Shown: positions 1-6,120, numbered from the stretch's first letter. The stretch is 7,736 bases of DNA from Wolbachia sp. (GCA_028803175.1 JARBCG010000044.1:1-7736); one strand, 5' to 3'. Notes: generated by a model not told the origin, from the sequence alone. Translations and numbers: made by a program.

Positions 1-119
1 CTGGTAGTTTTTTTGCTGTTAGGTAGTAATTTGTCTGCACATTTTTCACCTACTATTTTGCAAAAATCATCTACAAAGCAAAATAATCCTATGATACTCT
101 TTTCCTCTGAGGTACCTCC
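1..119 (-). pseudogene. IS982-like transposase N-terminus, partial, no clear start codon
   Basis: The minus strand stays open from 119 to the window edge and encodes about 39 residues containing GLFCFVDDFCKIVGEK and LLPNSKK, the usual N-terminal start of IS982-type DDE transposases. A full AAGGAGGT ribosome binding site lies at the complement of 114-121. However, no ATG, GTG or TTG occurs in this frame within the visible part, and a TAA closes the frame just upstream. The start codon therefore seems lost, or an unusual ATA or ATC codon (about 92-97) is used. The rest of the gene lies outside the window, so whether the element is otherwise intact is unknown. Confidence 0.6.
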
Positions 120-121
120 TT
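114..121 (-). promoter_or_regulatory. Strong Shine-Dalgarno site of the left transposase
   Basis: The complement reads AAGGAGGT, a full anti-16S match and the strongest ribosome binding site seen in the window. It marks where transposase translation should begin, although no standard start codon follows at the proper distance. Confidence 0.55.
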
Positions 122-177
122 AGTTTTTTTTACAATATTGGAGTTTACCATATTTCCCTTGCTTTTTTGCTTTCTTC

Positions 178-195
178 TAATCCATAGTTAGCGTT
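178..195 (-). repeat. Terminal inverted repeat of the left IS element
   Basis: Read inward on the minus strand this is AACGCTAACTATGGATTA. The right-hand element has AACGCCAACTATGGATTA at 7451-7468 on the plus strand, 17 of 18 identical. Similarity continues loosely inward (both soon reach AAAGCA) and stops abruptly outward, as expected for an IS terminus. Confidence 0.7.
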
Positions 196-221
196 ACAAG
201 GATGACAGATTTTATAAAAAC

Positions 222-250
222 TTGACTTCAGTGCTTTATATTCCTAAAAT
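222..250 (+). promoter_or_regulatory. Sigma-70 type promoter of the secG-pyrG run
   Basis: A -35 box TTGACT (222-227) and a -10 box TAAAAT (245-250) are separated by exactly 17 bases; each matches consensus at five of six positions. Predicted transcription start is near 257, about 17 bases before secG. It begins only 27 bases outside the end of the IS element, so the insertion has just spared it. Confidence 0.6.
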
Positions 251-273
251 TTTTGTTTTAAGCATTATCTATA

Positions 274-594
274 ATGTCGGTAATGATATTAAGTATATTT
301 CAGGTAATATTAGTTATTATTTTGGTGATTTTAGTGCTTTTACAGCCACCTGGTAGTAGCTTACTAAGTGGTTTCAGTGATCCACAACAGGGATTAAATT
401 CAATGGTTCCTATTAAATCTTCTGAAAACCCGTTTAGCAAAATAACAGCTATAGTTGCTGGGTTGTTTATTATAAATACACTGCTATTATCAGGGTTGTA
501 TTCAAAAGATGCGCATAAAAAATCAATTGCAGAGAAAATTGAATTAGAGAAAAAACAAGAAAGAGAATCTACTTCCGTTCCGTTTGAAAATTAA
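274..594 (+). CDS. secG: Preprotein translocase subunit SecG
   Basis: SecG is the small inner-membrane partner of SecY and SecE in the SecYEG channel and stimulates SecA-driven export. The 106-residue product has the family layout: a first membrane helix at about residues 4-23, ending in VLLQ, a cytoplasmic loop beginning QPPGSS, then a second helix at about 57-77 in the conserved context NPFSKITAIVAGLFIINTLL. A charged Lys/Glu-rich tail follows. Length is normal for alphaproteobacteria. The loop is less glycine-rich than in enterobacterial SecG. Start is probably the ATG at 274; the ATG at 283 (residue 4) is possible, since neither has a clear ribosome binding site. Its TAA shares a base with the pyrG ATG, so the two are very likely co-transcribed and translationally coupled. 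Confidence 0.9.
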   Translation: MSVMILSIFQVILVIILVILVLLQPPGSSLLSGFSDPQQGLNSMVPIKSSENPFSKITAIVAGLFIINTLLLSGLYSKDAHKKSIAEKIELEKKQERESTSVPFEN

Positions 595-2207
595 TGAAAG
601 AGGAAACTACTACTAAGTTTATTTTTGTAACAGGTGGGGTTGTCTCATCGCTTGGCAAAGGCTTAGTTGCTTCAAGTGTTGGTGCGCTTCTCCAGGCCCA
701 TGGCTTTAAGATACACATTAGAAAACTTGATCCTTATTTAAACATTGATCCTGGAACAATGAACCCAACTCAGCATGGAGAAGTGTTTGTTACAGAAGAT
801 GGTGCTGAAACTGATCTTGATTTAGGACATTATGAACGTTTTACTGGAATTAAAGCAACAAAGGATGATAATATCACGACTGGTAAGGTGTATCATGAAT
901 TATTAAAGAAAGAAAGGCGTGGTGATTATCTCGGTAAGACTGTACAAGTGATTCCCCATGTAACAGATCTGATTAAATCATTTATTTTTAATAATACAGA
1001 AGGTTTAGATTTTGTAATATGTGAGATAGGTGGAACGGTAGGTGACATTGAAAGTCAGCCGTTTTTGGAGGCCATACGTCAGATTAGTTATAAACTTGGA
1101 AAACAAAGAGTTATTCTTATACACTTAACTTTAGTGCCATATCTTGCTGCAGCACAGGAATCCAAGACAAAACCTACTCAGCATTCAGTTCGGGAATTAA
1201 ATTTTGCAGGAATACAGCCAGATATTATATTGTGCCGTAGCGAACAAGAAATTTCTAAGGAACAGCAGGATAAAATAGCTAATCTTTGTAATGTTCCTTC
1301 ACACAATGTAATTCCTGCTCGTGATGTAAGCCATATATATGAGTTACCAGTGTTGTACAGTCAATATGGACTTGATGGACAAATTTTGGGGCACTTTGGA
1401 TTAAGTAAGTCAGAACCAAATCTAGCTAAATGGTACCAAATAGTACATGCAATTCAAAATCCAACACAGGAAGTTACTATATCCATAGTAGGAAAGTATA
1501 CAGAATTTCCAGATGCATACAAATCGTTAATGGAAGCGCTAAATCATGGTGCAATTAGCAATAAAGTCAAAGTAAACATAAATTTGGTGAACTCCAGAGT
1601 ACTAAATGAGAAAACTGTAGAAGAGCAGTTAAAAAGTTCTAATGCAGTGCTTGTGCCAGGAGGGTTTGGCGATCATGGAATAGAAGGTAAAATCTTGGCA
1701 ATAAATTATGCTCGTATAAATAATATTCCATTTTTTGGTATATGTCTTGGTATGCAGCTTGCAGCTATCGAGTTTGCTCGCAATGTTGTTAAACTCGAAG
1801 ATGCACACTCTGAAGAATTTTGTACCTGTCAAAATCATGTTGTTAAGTTGATTGATAGCCAAAGTGTTGATCTTGGTGGAACTATGAGACTTGGAGCATA
1901 CACGTGTAATATAAGTTCTGGCTCTAAGATTATAGATGCATATGGAAATGCTACTATCTTAGAAAGGCATAGACATAGATACGTAATCAATCCATATTAT
2001 AAAGAAAATTTAGAGAAAAATGGAATGACATGCAGTAGCACATCAGAAGATAAAATATGTATTATAGAAGCTGTGGAACTAAAAGATCACCCGTGGTTTA
2101 TCGGTGTGCAGTTTCATCCGGAATTTCAATCAAAGTCATTTTCTCCTCATCCTCTTTTTGTATCATTTGTTGAAGCAGCGGTTGATAAAAAACAAAACCC
2201 AGGGTAA
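594..2207 (+). CDS. pyrG: CTP synthase (glutamine-hydrolysing)
   Basis: This enzyme makes CTP from UTP, ATP and glutamine, the last step of pyrimidine nucleotide synthesis in the cytoplasm. The 537 residues carry both family domains complete. The N-terminal synthase domain has the P-loop GGVVSSLGKG (14-23), the DGAETDLDLGHYERF segment (69-83) and CEIGGTVGDIES (143-154) with the acidic metal ligands. The C-terminal class I glutamine amidotransferase has PGGFGDHG (355-362), the nucleophile in GICLGMQ (Cys384) and the partners His508 and Glu510 in GVQFHPEF. DLGGTMRLG (426-434) and RHRHRY (458-463) are also present. Length matches the family (E. coli 545). No ribosome binding site precedes the ATG; the TAATG overlap with secG implies coupled translation. 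It looks fully functional. Confidence 0.97.
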   Translation: MKEETTTKFIFVTGGVVSSLGKGLVASSVGALLQAHGFKIHIRKLDPYLNIDPGTMNPTQHGEVFVTEDGAETDLDLGHYERFTGIKATKDDNITTGKVYHELLKKERRGDYLGKTVQVIPHVTDLIKSFIFNNTEGLDFVICEIGGTVGDIESQPFLEAIRQISYKLGKQRVILIHLTLVPYLAAAQESKTKPTQHSVRELNFAGIQPDIILCRSEQEISKEQQDKIANLCNVPSHNVIPARDVSHIYELPVLYSQYGLDGQILGHFGLSKSEPNLAKWYQIVHAIQNPTQEVTISIVGKYTEFPDAYKSLMEALNHGAISNKVKVNINLVNSRVLNEKTVEEQLKSSNAVLVPGGFGDHGIEGKILAINYARINNIPFFGICLGMQLAAIEFARNVVKLEDAHSEEFCTCQNHVVKLIDSQSVDLGGTMRLGAYTCNISSGSKIIDAYGNATILERHRHRYVINPYYKENLEKNGMTCSSTSEDKICIIEAVELKDHPWFIGVQFHPEFQSKSFSPHPLFVSFVEAAVDKKQNPG

Positions 2208-2244
2208 ACTTATAGTAAGTGGTCTATAGAAAGATTTATCATGG

Positions 2245-2658
2245 TTGTTTCAAGGTTCAGATAAGAGTAAAGCTTTTAATGTTGGGCCAGAAGAAGACAT
2301 TCTACTTTCCCTTAATTATGTTAACAATTACAAGTTATCTACACTGGTGTTAGAATTAATTGAAAATTCTAAATATGCTCTATGGACCGATAATGATGGC
2401 AATATGATATTCCATCATTTGGCTTTTCTCATAGAAAGAATTGATCATGAAGTAAAGTATACTCTTATTGGTGTTGCTGGAAGAATTTTAAAACTAGTGC
2501 TGAAAGAGCTGAGGAGTAAATTGCTAAAACATGAAAATAATGATAACCAGATAGCTTTTGTACTTGTAATTAATCGTGAACTTTATGAGTATGAAAAGAA
2601 GTTATCAAAATATAAAGATGGGATAAGCAAGAAAGAGTTTGATGAAATCATAGGTTAA
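2245..2658 (+). CDS. Hypothetical protein with degenerate ankyrin-like repeats; start uncertain
   Basis: I do not recognise this 137-residue protein by name. It is soluble, charged and mostly helical by composition. Two stretches resemble ankyrin repeat units: DNDGNMIFHHLA (residues 49-60, compare DxxGNTxLHxA) and ENNDNQIAFVLVI (97-109), separated by a longer helical segment. Ankyrin proteins are common in Wolbachia, which fits but does not prove the call. The start is a problem. The only in-frame start is TTG at 2245; an ATG at 2241 with AGAAAG upstream lies one frame off and hits a stop after seven codons, while this frame is open back to 2230. One extra base near 2241-2245 would explain this, so the gene may be 5'-damaged. 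It sits 37 bases after pyrG on the same strand and could be read from the same transcript. Confidence 0.5.
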   Translation: MFQGSDKSKAFNVGPEEDILLSLNYVNNYKLSTLVLELIENSKYALWTDNDGNMIFHHLAFLIERIDHEVKYTLIGVAGRILKLVLKELRSKLLKHENNDNQIAFVLVINRELYEYEKKLSKYKDGISKKEFDEIIG

Positions 2659-2670
2659 CTTATAGAAAGG

Positions 2671-2847
2671 ATGACGCTTAATATGGAAGAAATACGCAAG
2701 ATTGTAATAGAGAATAACTATGCAAAACAATGCTTCAATACTGATTACAATAATAACGTGTTTTCACGCGACAATATCACTAATGGTCCAAATAGTGAAT
2801 TTCGTGATTTAAGAGTAACGGAAAGAGCTAATTCTAGTATTAGGTGA
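2671..2847 (+). CDS. Small hypothetical protein (58 aa) overlapping the tadA start
   Basis: This frame runs from ATG 2671 to TGA 2845-2847 and gives a polar, Asn-rich 58-residue peptide beginning MTLNMEEIRKIV with no membrane segment or motif I recognise. A GAAAGG sequence lies immediately before ATG 2671; the second ATG, 2683 (residue 5), has better spacing from it and may be the real start. The stop overlaps the tadA ATG as TGATG, an arrangement typical of coupled translation, and tadA has no good ribosome binding site of its own. That is the main argument that this frame is translated. It could be a leader peptide, a remnant of a longer gene, or a fragment related to the preceding ORF. Confidence 0.45.
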   Translation: MTLNMEEIRKIVIENNYAKQCFNTDYNNNVFSRDNITNGPNSEFRDLRVTERANSSIR

Positions 2848-3293
2848 TGTTTGACTCCTTCTATATGAAACTCGCTATAGAGCAAGCCAAAATTGCTCAG
2901 GAAAAAGATGAGGTTCCTGTAGGAGCTATAGTGGTAAATAAAAATAATGTCATTGCTTCCTCATACAACATGACTATTACGTCTGATGATCCAACTGCAC
3001 ATGCGGAGATATTGGTAATAAGGAAGGCATGTGAGTCGCTTGCAACTTCAATACTTTGTGATGCTGATATATACGTTACTTTAGAGCCATGTCCAATGTG
3101 TGCTCAAGCTATTTCTTTTGCGAAAATTAGAAGGTTATACTTTGGGGCATATAATCCAAAGGGTGGAGGAGTTGAAAATGGTGCTAAAATATTCCGACTT
3201 TGTAATCATATACCTGAAATTTATGGTGGGATATTAGAAATAGAATGTTCACTTATGCTAAAAGATTTTTTTGAAGAATTAAGGAGTACGTAA
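2847..3293 (+). CDS. tadA: tRNA-specific adenosine deaminase TadA
   Basis: TadA converts the wobble adenosine A34 of tRNA-Arg(ACG) to inosine so that one tRNA reads several arginine codons. The protein has the cytidine/deoxycytidylate deaminase fold with its zinc site intact: HAE (His52 and Glu54 from the ATG start) and PCPMC (Cys82 and Cys85). VPVGAIVV upstream and the downstream KIRRLYFGAYNPKGGGVENG segment are typical of bacterial TadA. From ATG 2847 it is 148 residues, normal for the family. The frame could begin three bases earlier at GTG 2844, but ATG 2847 overlaps the preceding small ORF's stop as TGATG and is the better choice. Guanine deaminase or cytosine deaminase is less likely, given the overall match to TadA. 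Confidence 0.93.
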   Translation: MFDSFYMKLAIEQAKIAQEKDEVPVGAIVVNKNNVIASSYNMTITSDDPTAHAEILVIRKACESLATSILCDADIYVTLEPCPMCAQAISFAKIRRLYFGAYNPKGGGVENGAKIFRLCNHIPEIYGGILEIECSLMLKDFFEELRST

Positions 3294-3344
3294 AACTCAC
3301 TACTTTTAGGTAATAGAAAACAAAAAGTTTCTTTATACGAGAAA

Positions 3345-3373
3345 TTGATATTTATTAATTTTTACAATATAAT
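3345..3373 (+). promoter_or_regulatory. Near-consensus sigma-70 promoter of the broken gene
   Basis: TTGATA (3345-3350, five of six) and a perfect TATAAT (3368-3373) are spaced by exactly 17 bases. Predicted transcription start is near 3380, followed by GGAG at 3397-3400 and ATG at 3407. This is the best promoter in the window, yet the gene it serves is multiply frameshifted. Confidence 0.65.
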
Positions 3374-3406
3374 TATATTATAGTTCATATATTTACGGAG
3401 AAGAAA

Positions 3407-4503
3407 ATGATACGCAGTTCTAAAATTCGAAAAAATTTACATATTTTATATCTTTTAAAAAATATAATGGTGAACATAAGGATCAATCACCAAAAGAAGT
3501 AATGTTGGTTGATGATGATAATAATAACGTTAATATTGCTCATGATCTTCAGCTTAATCATTATAGGATAAAGGAGTTATTTCATTGTGAAATGGATATA
3601 AATAGTATCTTAAAAAACATAGATCAAAAGATAGCAAAAATTTCAATTACCAAGGAAGAATTGAAAGGTATTGAGTTCAATGGAGGGCAAGTACTGGAAA
3701 ACAAAATAATAAAAGTAAGTGAAAAGAATAAGGATAAGGAAAATTATGATTATTTAGATAAAGTGGAAGAGTGGATTGGTATAAAGCAAAATGTACATTA
3801 TGAACCATTAAAGGGCTCTTTTGATAGTAAAGCAGAACAGAGAAGAGTGTTAAGAATTAATGAAGAAGTTCAAGTTCAAGAGATTCCACTTATAGGAAAG
3901 CCAGGGACATGTGCAGAAGTCAAACAACAGCGTACTGAAATAGCAAAAAAGCAGTTAACAGACTGCTTTTTATATCTTGCACAAGGGAATACAAGTAACA
4001 ATCTTATATTTATTGACCAAAGTGGTTATGATAGGGTGAATAGTGAAACTAATATCACTGTACAAGCTACAGGTGTAGAGCAAGCTACAAATGCAGTGTA
4101 AGAGATTCATATCCTACTGCACCTAAAACAATGAGTACCAAAGCAGCAAAGGCACAATATAGTAAAAGTGAACATCAGGATCATGATAAGAAAAAGCAAA
4201 CTCAAAACAACCAACAACAGAAAAAACCGCAGACATGGAAAAAAGTTAGAGTAATGGCTGTTCCTCTAGTATTGGGTTAGCAGAAGGAAGTTCATTAGTT
4301 TTAACATCAGCAGGAGGAGTTAGATTACCATTCTTAATTGCAATTGCAGTTGCAACTGCATTCGTCACTACAGTAATAGCATATGCACTTAGGATCGTTG
4401 TTTCCAACCAGAATTACATCCTAGTAAAATAGTAAGCAATTGCTGTGAAGCTATGAAGCAAATGGTAAGCAATAAAACTACTGGTCAAGGTAAGTCAGCA
4501 TAA
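3407..4503 (+). pseudogene. Frameshifted gene for a charged, C-terminally membrane-anchored hypothetical protein
   Basis: A continuous protein-like sequence can be followed only by changing frame four times. Segments are MIRSSK from ATG 3407 (GGAG six bases upstream); NSKKFTYFISFKKYNGEHK onward from 3424, running open to the TAA at 4099-4101; RDSYPTAPKTM to MAVPLVLG, ending in TAG 4278-4280; GLAEGSSLVLTSAGG with a hydrophobic helix FLIAIAVATAFVTTVIAYAL, ending in TAG 4430-4432; and PELHPSKIVSNCCEAMKQM to TAA 4501-4503. Adding four bases restores about 366 residues: a long hydrophilic Lys/Asn/Gln-rich body, then one membrane helix and a short tail. The largest open piece is 199 residues from ATG 3502, where TAATG overlaps a 31-codon frame from 3407. 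I do not recognise the family; the layout recalls Wolbachia-type hypothetical proteins. Its flanks are tadA and convergent nuoF. Confidence 0.7.
4063..4098 (+). repeat. Two tandem 18-base units inside the broken gene
   Basis: Units beginning CAAGCTACA start at 4063 and 4081 and encode QATGVE then QATNAV. They lie inside the interval 4053-4098 in which the second frameshift must have occurred, so slippage here is a possible cause. Confidence 0.5.
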
Positions 4504-4557
4504 AACTAGGTTGAATCTTTTACATATAGCTAAGTAAATATGGTCTATCAGCTCAGG

Positions 4558-4584
4558 TATAGCTAACGTAGTTAAGATTTACTG
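4558..4584 (+). repeat. Dispersed repeat copy A (second copy at 7402-7428)
   Basis: The 27 bases begin TATAGCTAA and end TAAGATTTACTG; the same blocks with four differences between them occur on the same strand at 7402-7428. A shorter relative, TATAGCTAAGTAAATATG, is at 4525-4542. The copies lie in the noncoding gap between the broken gene and nuoF and in the gap before the right IS. This suggests a family-specific interspersed repeat; no coding function is visible. Confidence 0.45.
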
Positions 4585-4608
4585 AAGTTTTATGAGCAAT
4601 TGGTTTTT

Positions 4609-5871
4609 TTAAGTTGTTATCCTATCTTCAATAACATGACGGAAGTGTCTGACTAGCCCTTGAATAGGCCAAGCTGCAGCATCACCAAGTGCACAGATGG
4701 TATATCCTTCTATTTGAGTTGTAAGATCAAGTAATTTATCTATTTCACTATGGTTAATATTCCCTGCTACCATCCTTTTCATGATCCTCCACATCCATCC
4801 GGTACCTTCACGGCATGGTGTGCATTGTCCACAGGATTCATGCATATAAAAGTGTGATAACCTCTCTATTGCAGCTATTATATCAGTTGATCTATTCATC
4901 ACTATTACAGCGGCGGTACCAAGACCAGATTGAACCGCCCTGAGTGAGTCAAAATCCATTTCCACAGTGTCGCATATAGATTTTGGAATTAGTGGCACTG
5001 AAGATCCACCAGGTATCACAGCAAGTAAGTTGTCCCAACCTCCACGAACTCCACCTGCATATTTTTCAATTAATTCACGTAGTGGAATTCCTAGTTCTTC
5101 TTCAACGTTACATGGATTATTTACATGCCCTGAAATACAAAATATCTTGGTACCAGAATTGTTTGGTTTACCAAGAGATGAAAACCATTCACTACCACGC
5201 CTCATAATATCCGGTACTATTGCTATAGTTTCCACATTATTTATCGTAGTTGGGCAACCAAACAGACCTACTCCTGCAGGAAACGGTGGTTTCATGCGAG
5301 GAAATCCTTTTTTGCCTTCAATGGATTCCAGCTGAGCTGTTTCTTCTCCACATATATAAGCACCTGCACCTCTGTGAATAAATACATCAAGGTCATAATC
5401 TGACTTGCAGGCATTTTTTCCTATAAAACCTTCTTTATAGGCTTCTTCCAGTGCTTTTTTAAGCACCAAATACTCGTTATAAAACTCGCCTCTAATATAA
5501 ATATATGCAGCCGATGCGTTGATAGCTCTGCAGGCCAGCAAAATTCCTTCGAGTAATTTGTGTGGTTCATAACGCAAAATGTCTCTGTCTTTACATGTTC
5601 CTGGTTCTGATTCATCTGCGTTTACCACCAAATATGTTGGTTGATTTTGTAGACTATTTTTCAGCATGAAACTCCATTTAAGACCAGTAGGAAACCCAGC
5701 TCCTCCCCTGCCCTTTAAGCCAGATTTCTTTACTTCATCGATGATTTTTTCTGAACCTAAATTGAGTAGCTCTTTTGTTTTTTGCCAAGAACCACGTTTT
5801 TTTGCACTATTTAATAAAGGACTTTCTTTACCGCTGAGATTAGTGAATATTTTGTCCTGTTCTTCTAGCAT
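4609..5871 (-). CDS. nuoF: NADH-quinone oxidoreductase subunit F (complex I, 51 kDa)
   Basis: NuoF is the NADH-oxidising subunit of respiratory complex I. It binds NADH and FMN and carries iron-sulfur cluster N3 in the peripheral arm on the cytoplasmic side. The 420 residues are complete: the glycine-rich GRGGAGFPTGLKW (54-66), NADESEPGTCKDR (84-96), RGAGAYICGEETA (167-179), and the 4Fe-4S ligands Cys347, Cys350 and Cys353 in ESCGQCTPCREG plus Cys393 in TICALGD. Length is normal for alphaproteobacteria. Residue 180, usually a hydrophobic residue such as Leu after GEETA, is Gln here. Start is ATG at 5869-5871; no strong ribosome binding site is seen. No convincing promoter lies in the 49 bases between it and tRNA-Lys on the same strand, so read-through from the tRNA promoter is likely. 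No other nuo gene is adjacent in the window. Confidence 0.97.
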   Translation of the reverse strand: MLEEQDKIFTNLSGKESPLLNSAKKRGSWQKTKELLNLGSEKIIDEVKKSGLKGRGGAGFPTGLKWSFMLKNSLQNQPTYLVVNADESEPGTCKDRDILRYEPHKLLEGILLACRAINASAAYIYIRGEFYNEYLVLKKALEEAYKEGFIGKNACKSDYDLDVFIHRGAGAYICGEETAQLESIEGKKGFPRMKPPFPAGVGLFGCPTTINNVETIAIVPDIMRRGSEWFSSLGKPNNSGTKIFCISGHVNNPCNVEEELGIPLRELIEKYAGGVRGGWDNLLAVIPGGSSVPLIPKSICDTVEMDFDSLRAVQSGLGTAAVIVMNRSTDIIAAIERLSHFYMHESCGQCTPCREGTGWMWRIMKRMVAGNINHSEIDKLLDLTTQIEGYTICALGDAAAWPIQGLVRHFRHVIEDRITT

Positions 5872-5920
5872 GTTTATAGCACTATTTTCAATTAAAAAAT
5901 TTCATCTACAACTCATAGAG

Positions 5921-5993
5921 TGATTCCGGCGCGATTCGAACGCGCGACCCACTGATTAAAAGTCAGTTGCTCTACCGACTGAGCTACGGAATC
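5921..5993 (-). tRNA. tRNA-Lys, anticodon TTT
   Basis: A complete 73-base cloverleaf reads on the minus strand. The acceptor stem GATTCCG pairs with CGGAATC, with discriminator A. The D arm is GCTC/GAGC, the anticodon stem ACTGA/TCAGT with loop CTTTTAA (anticodon TTT at complement of 5958-5960), and the variable loop GGGTC. The T arm is GCGCG TTCGAAT CGCGC. All stems are perfect. The 3' CCA is not encoded (CTC follows), so it must be added by the CCA-adding enzyme. It decodes AAA and AAG lysine codons, which are frequent in this AT-rich genome. Confidence 0.97.
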
Positions 5994-6019
5994 ATTTCAT
6001 TTTTCAGCTATATTAAGTG

Positions 6020-6048
6020 TTAATACAACTTTTATACGTTTTAATCAA
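6020..6048 (-). promoter_or_regulatory. Probable promoter of tRNA-Lys (and perhaps nuoF)
   Basis: On the minus strand TTGATT (complement of 6043-6048) is followed after 17 bases by TATTAA (complement of 6020-6025), each four of six to consensus. Predicted transcription start near 6013 leaves a leader of about 20 bases before the tRNA. Transcription could continue 49 bases beyond the tRNA into nuoF. Confidence 0.4.
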
Positions 6049-6057
6049 ACGAAAATT

Positions 6058-6086
6058 TTCTTATGTGGTTAAATAAATTATATAAT
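6058..6086 (+). promoter_or_regulatory. Probable promoter of the glutamine synthetase-like gene
   Basis: A perfect -10 box TATAAT lies at 6081-6086, 34 bases before the ATG at 6121. At 17 bases upstream the -35 position holds TTCTTA (6058-6063), a weak match of three of six. It starts within ten bases of the oppositely directed tRNA promoter, so the two compete for the same short intergenic space. Confidence 0.4.
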
Positions 6087-6120
6087 ATACTGCGTTAGTT
6101 ACAATTTAGTTAAAAAACAT

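Larger units (their letters stand above)
1..195 (-). mobile_element. Partial IS982-like insertion sequence (5' end, continues left of the window)
   Basis: This is the transposase-start end of an insertion sequence read on the minus strand. Its outer boundary is set by an 18-base terminal repeat at 178-195 that matches, with one difference, the repeat at 7451-7468 next to the decayed transposase at the other end of the window. Inside it are a strong ribosome binding site (complement of 114-121) and the beginning of a transposase frame. The family call rests on the N-terminal VDDFCK motif typical of IS982-type transposases and on the C-terminus of the related copy at the right edge. The flanking target-site duplication cannot be checked because only one end is present. 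Confidence 0.7.

Noticed and set aside
1629..1862. Minus-strand open frame of 77 codons inside pyrG
   Set aside because: It lies fully antisense to the highly conserved amidotransferase domain of PyrG, has no promoter or ribosome binding site and no recognisable motif.
3315..3332. Terminator after tadA (AGAAAAC with GTTTCT)
   Set aside because: The stem is five to six AT-rich pairs with a bulge and lacks a proper T-run; it is not distinguishable from background.
3407..3502. A separate 31-residue leader gene coupled to the ORF at 3502 by TAATG
   Set aside because: The overlapping frame from 3424 is much more protein-like and continuous with the downstream ORF, so a frameshift in one gene explains the data better. 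Coupled re-initiation at 3502 remains possible.
3502..4503. Programmed ribosomal frameshifting instead of gene decay
   Set aside because: Four shifts in about 1.1 kb without a consistent slippery heptamer or downstream structure are not known for programmed recoding.
4967..5335. Plus-strand open frames of 122 and 74 codons (also 4983-5207) inside nuoF
   Set aside because: Both are antisense shadows of conserved NuoF sequence; their products are low-quality Ser/Pro/His-rich translations without family features.
5421..5923. Open frames antisense to or out of phase with the nuoF N-terminal half (5421-5615 minus, 5666-5923 plus)
   Set aside because: They overlap the conserved NuoF FMN/NADH-binding region and show no independent coding signals; the plus-strand one even runs into the tRNA 3' end.
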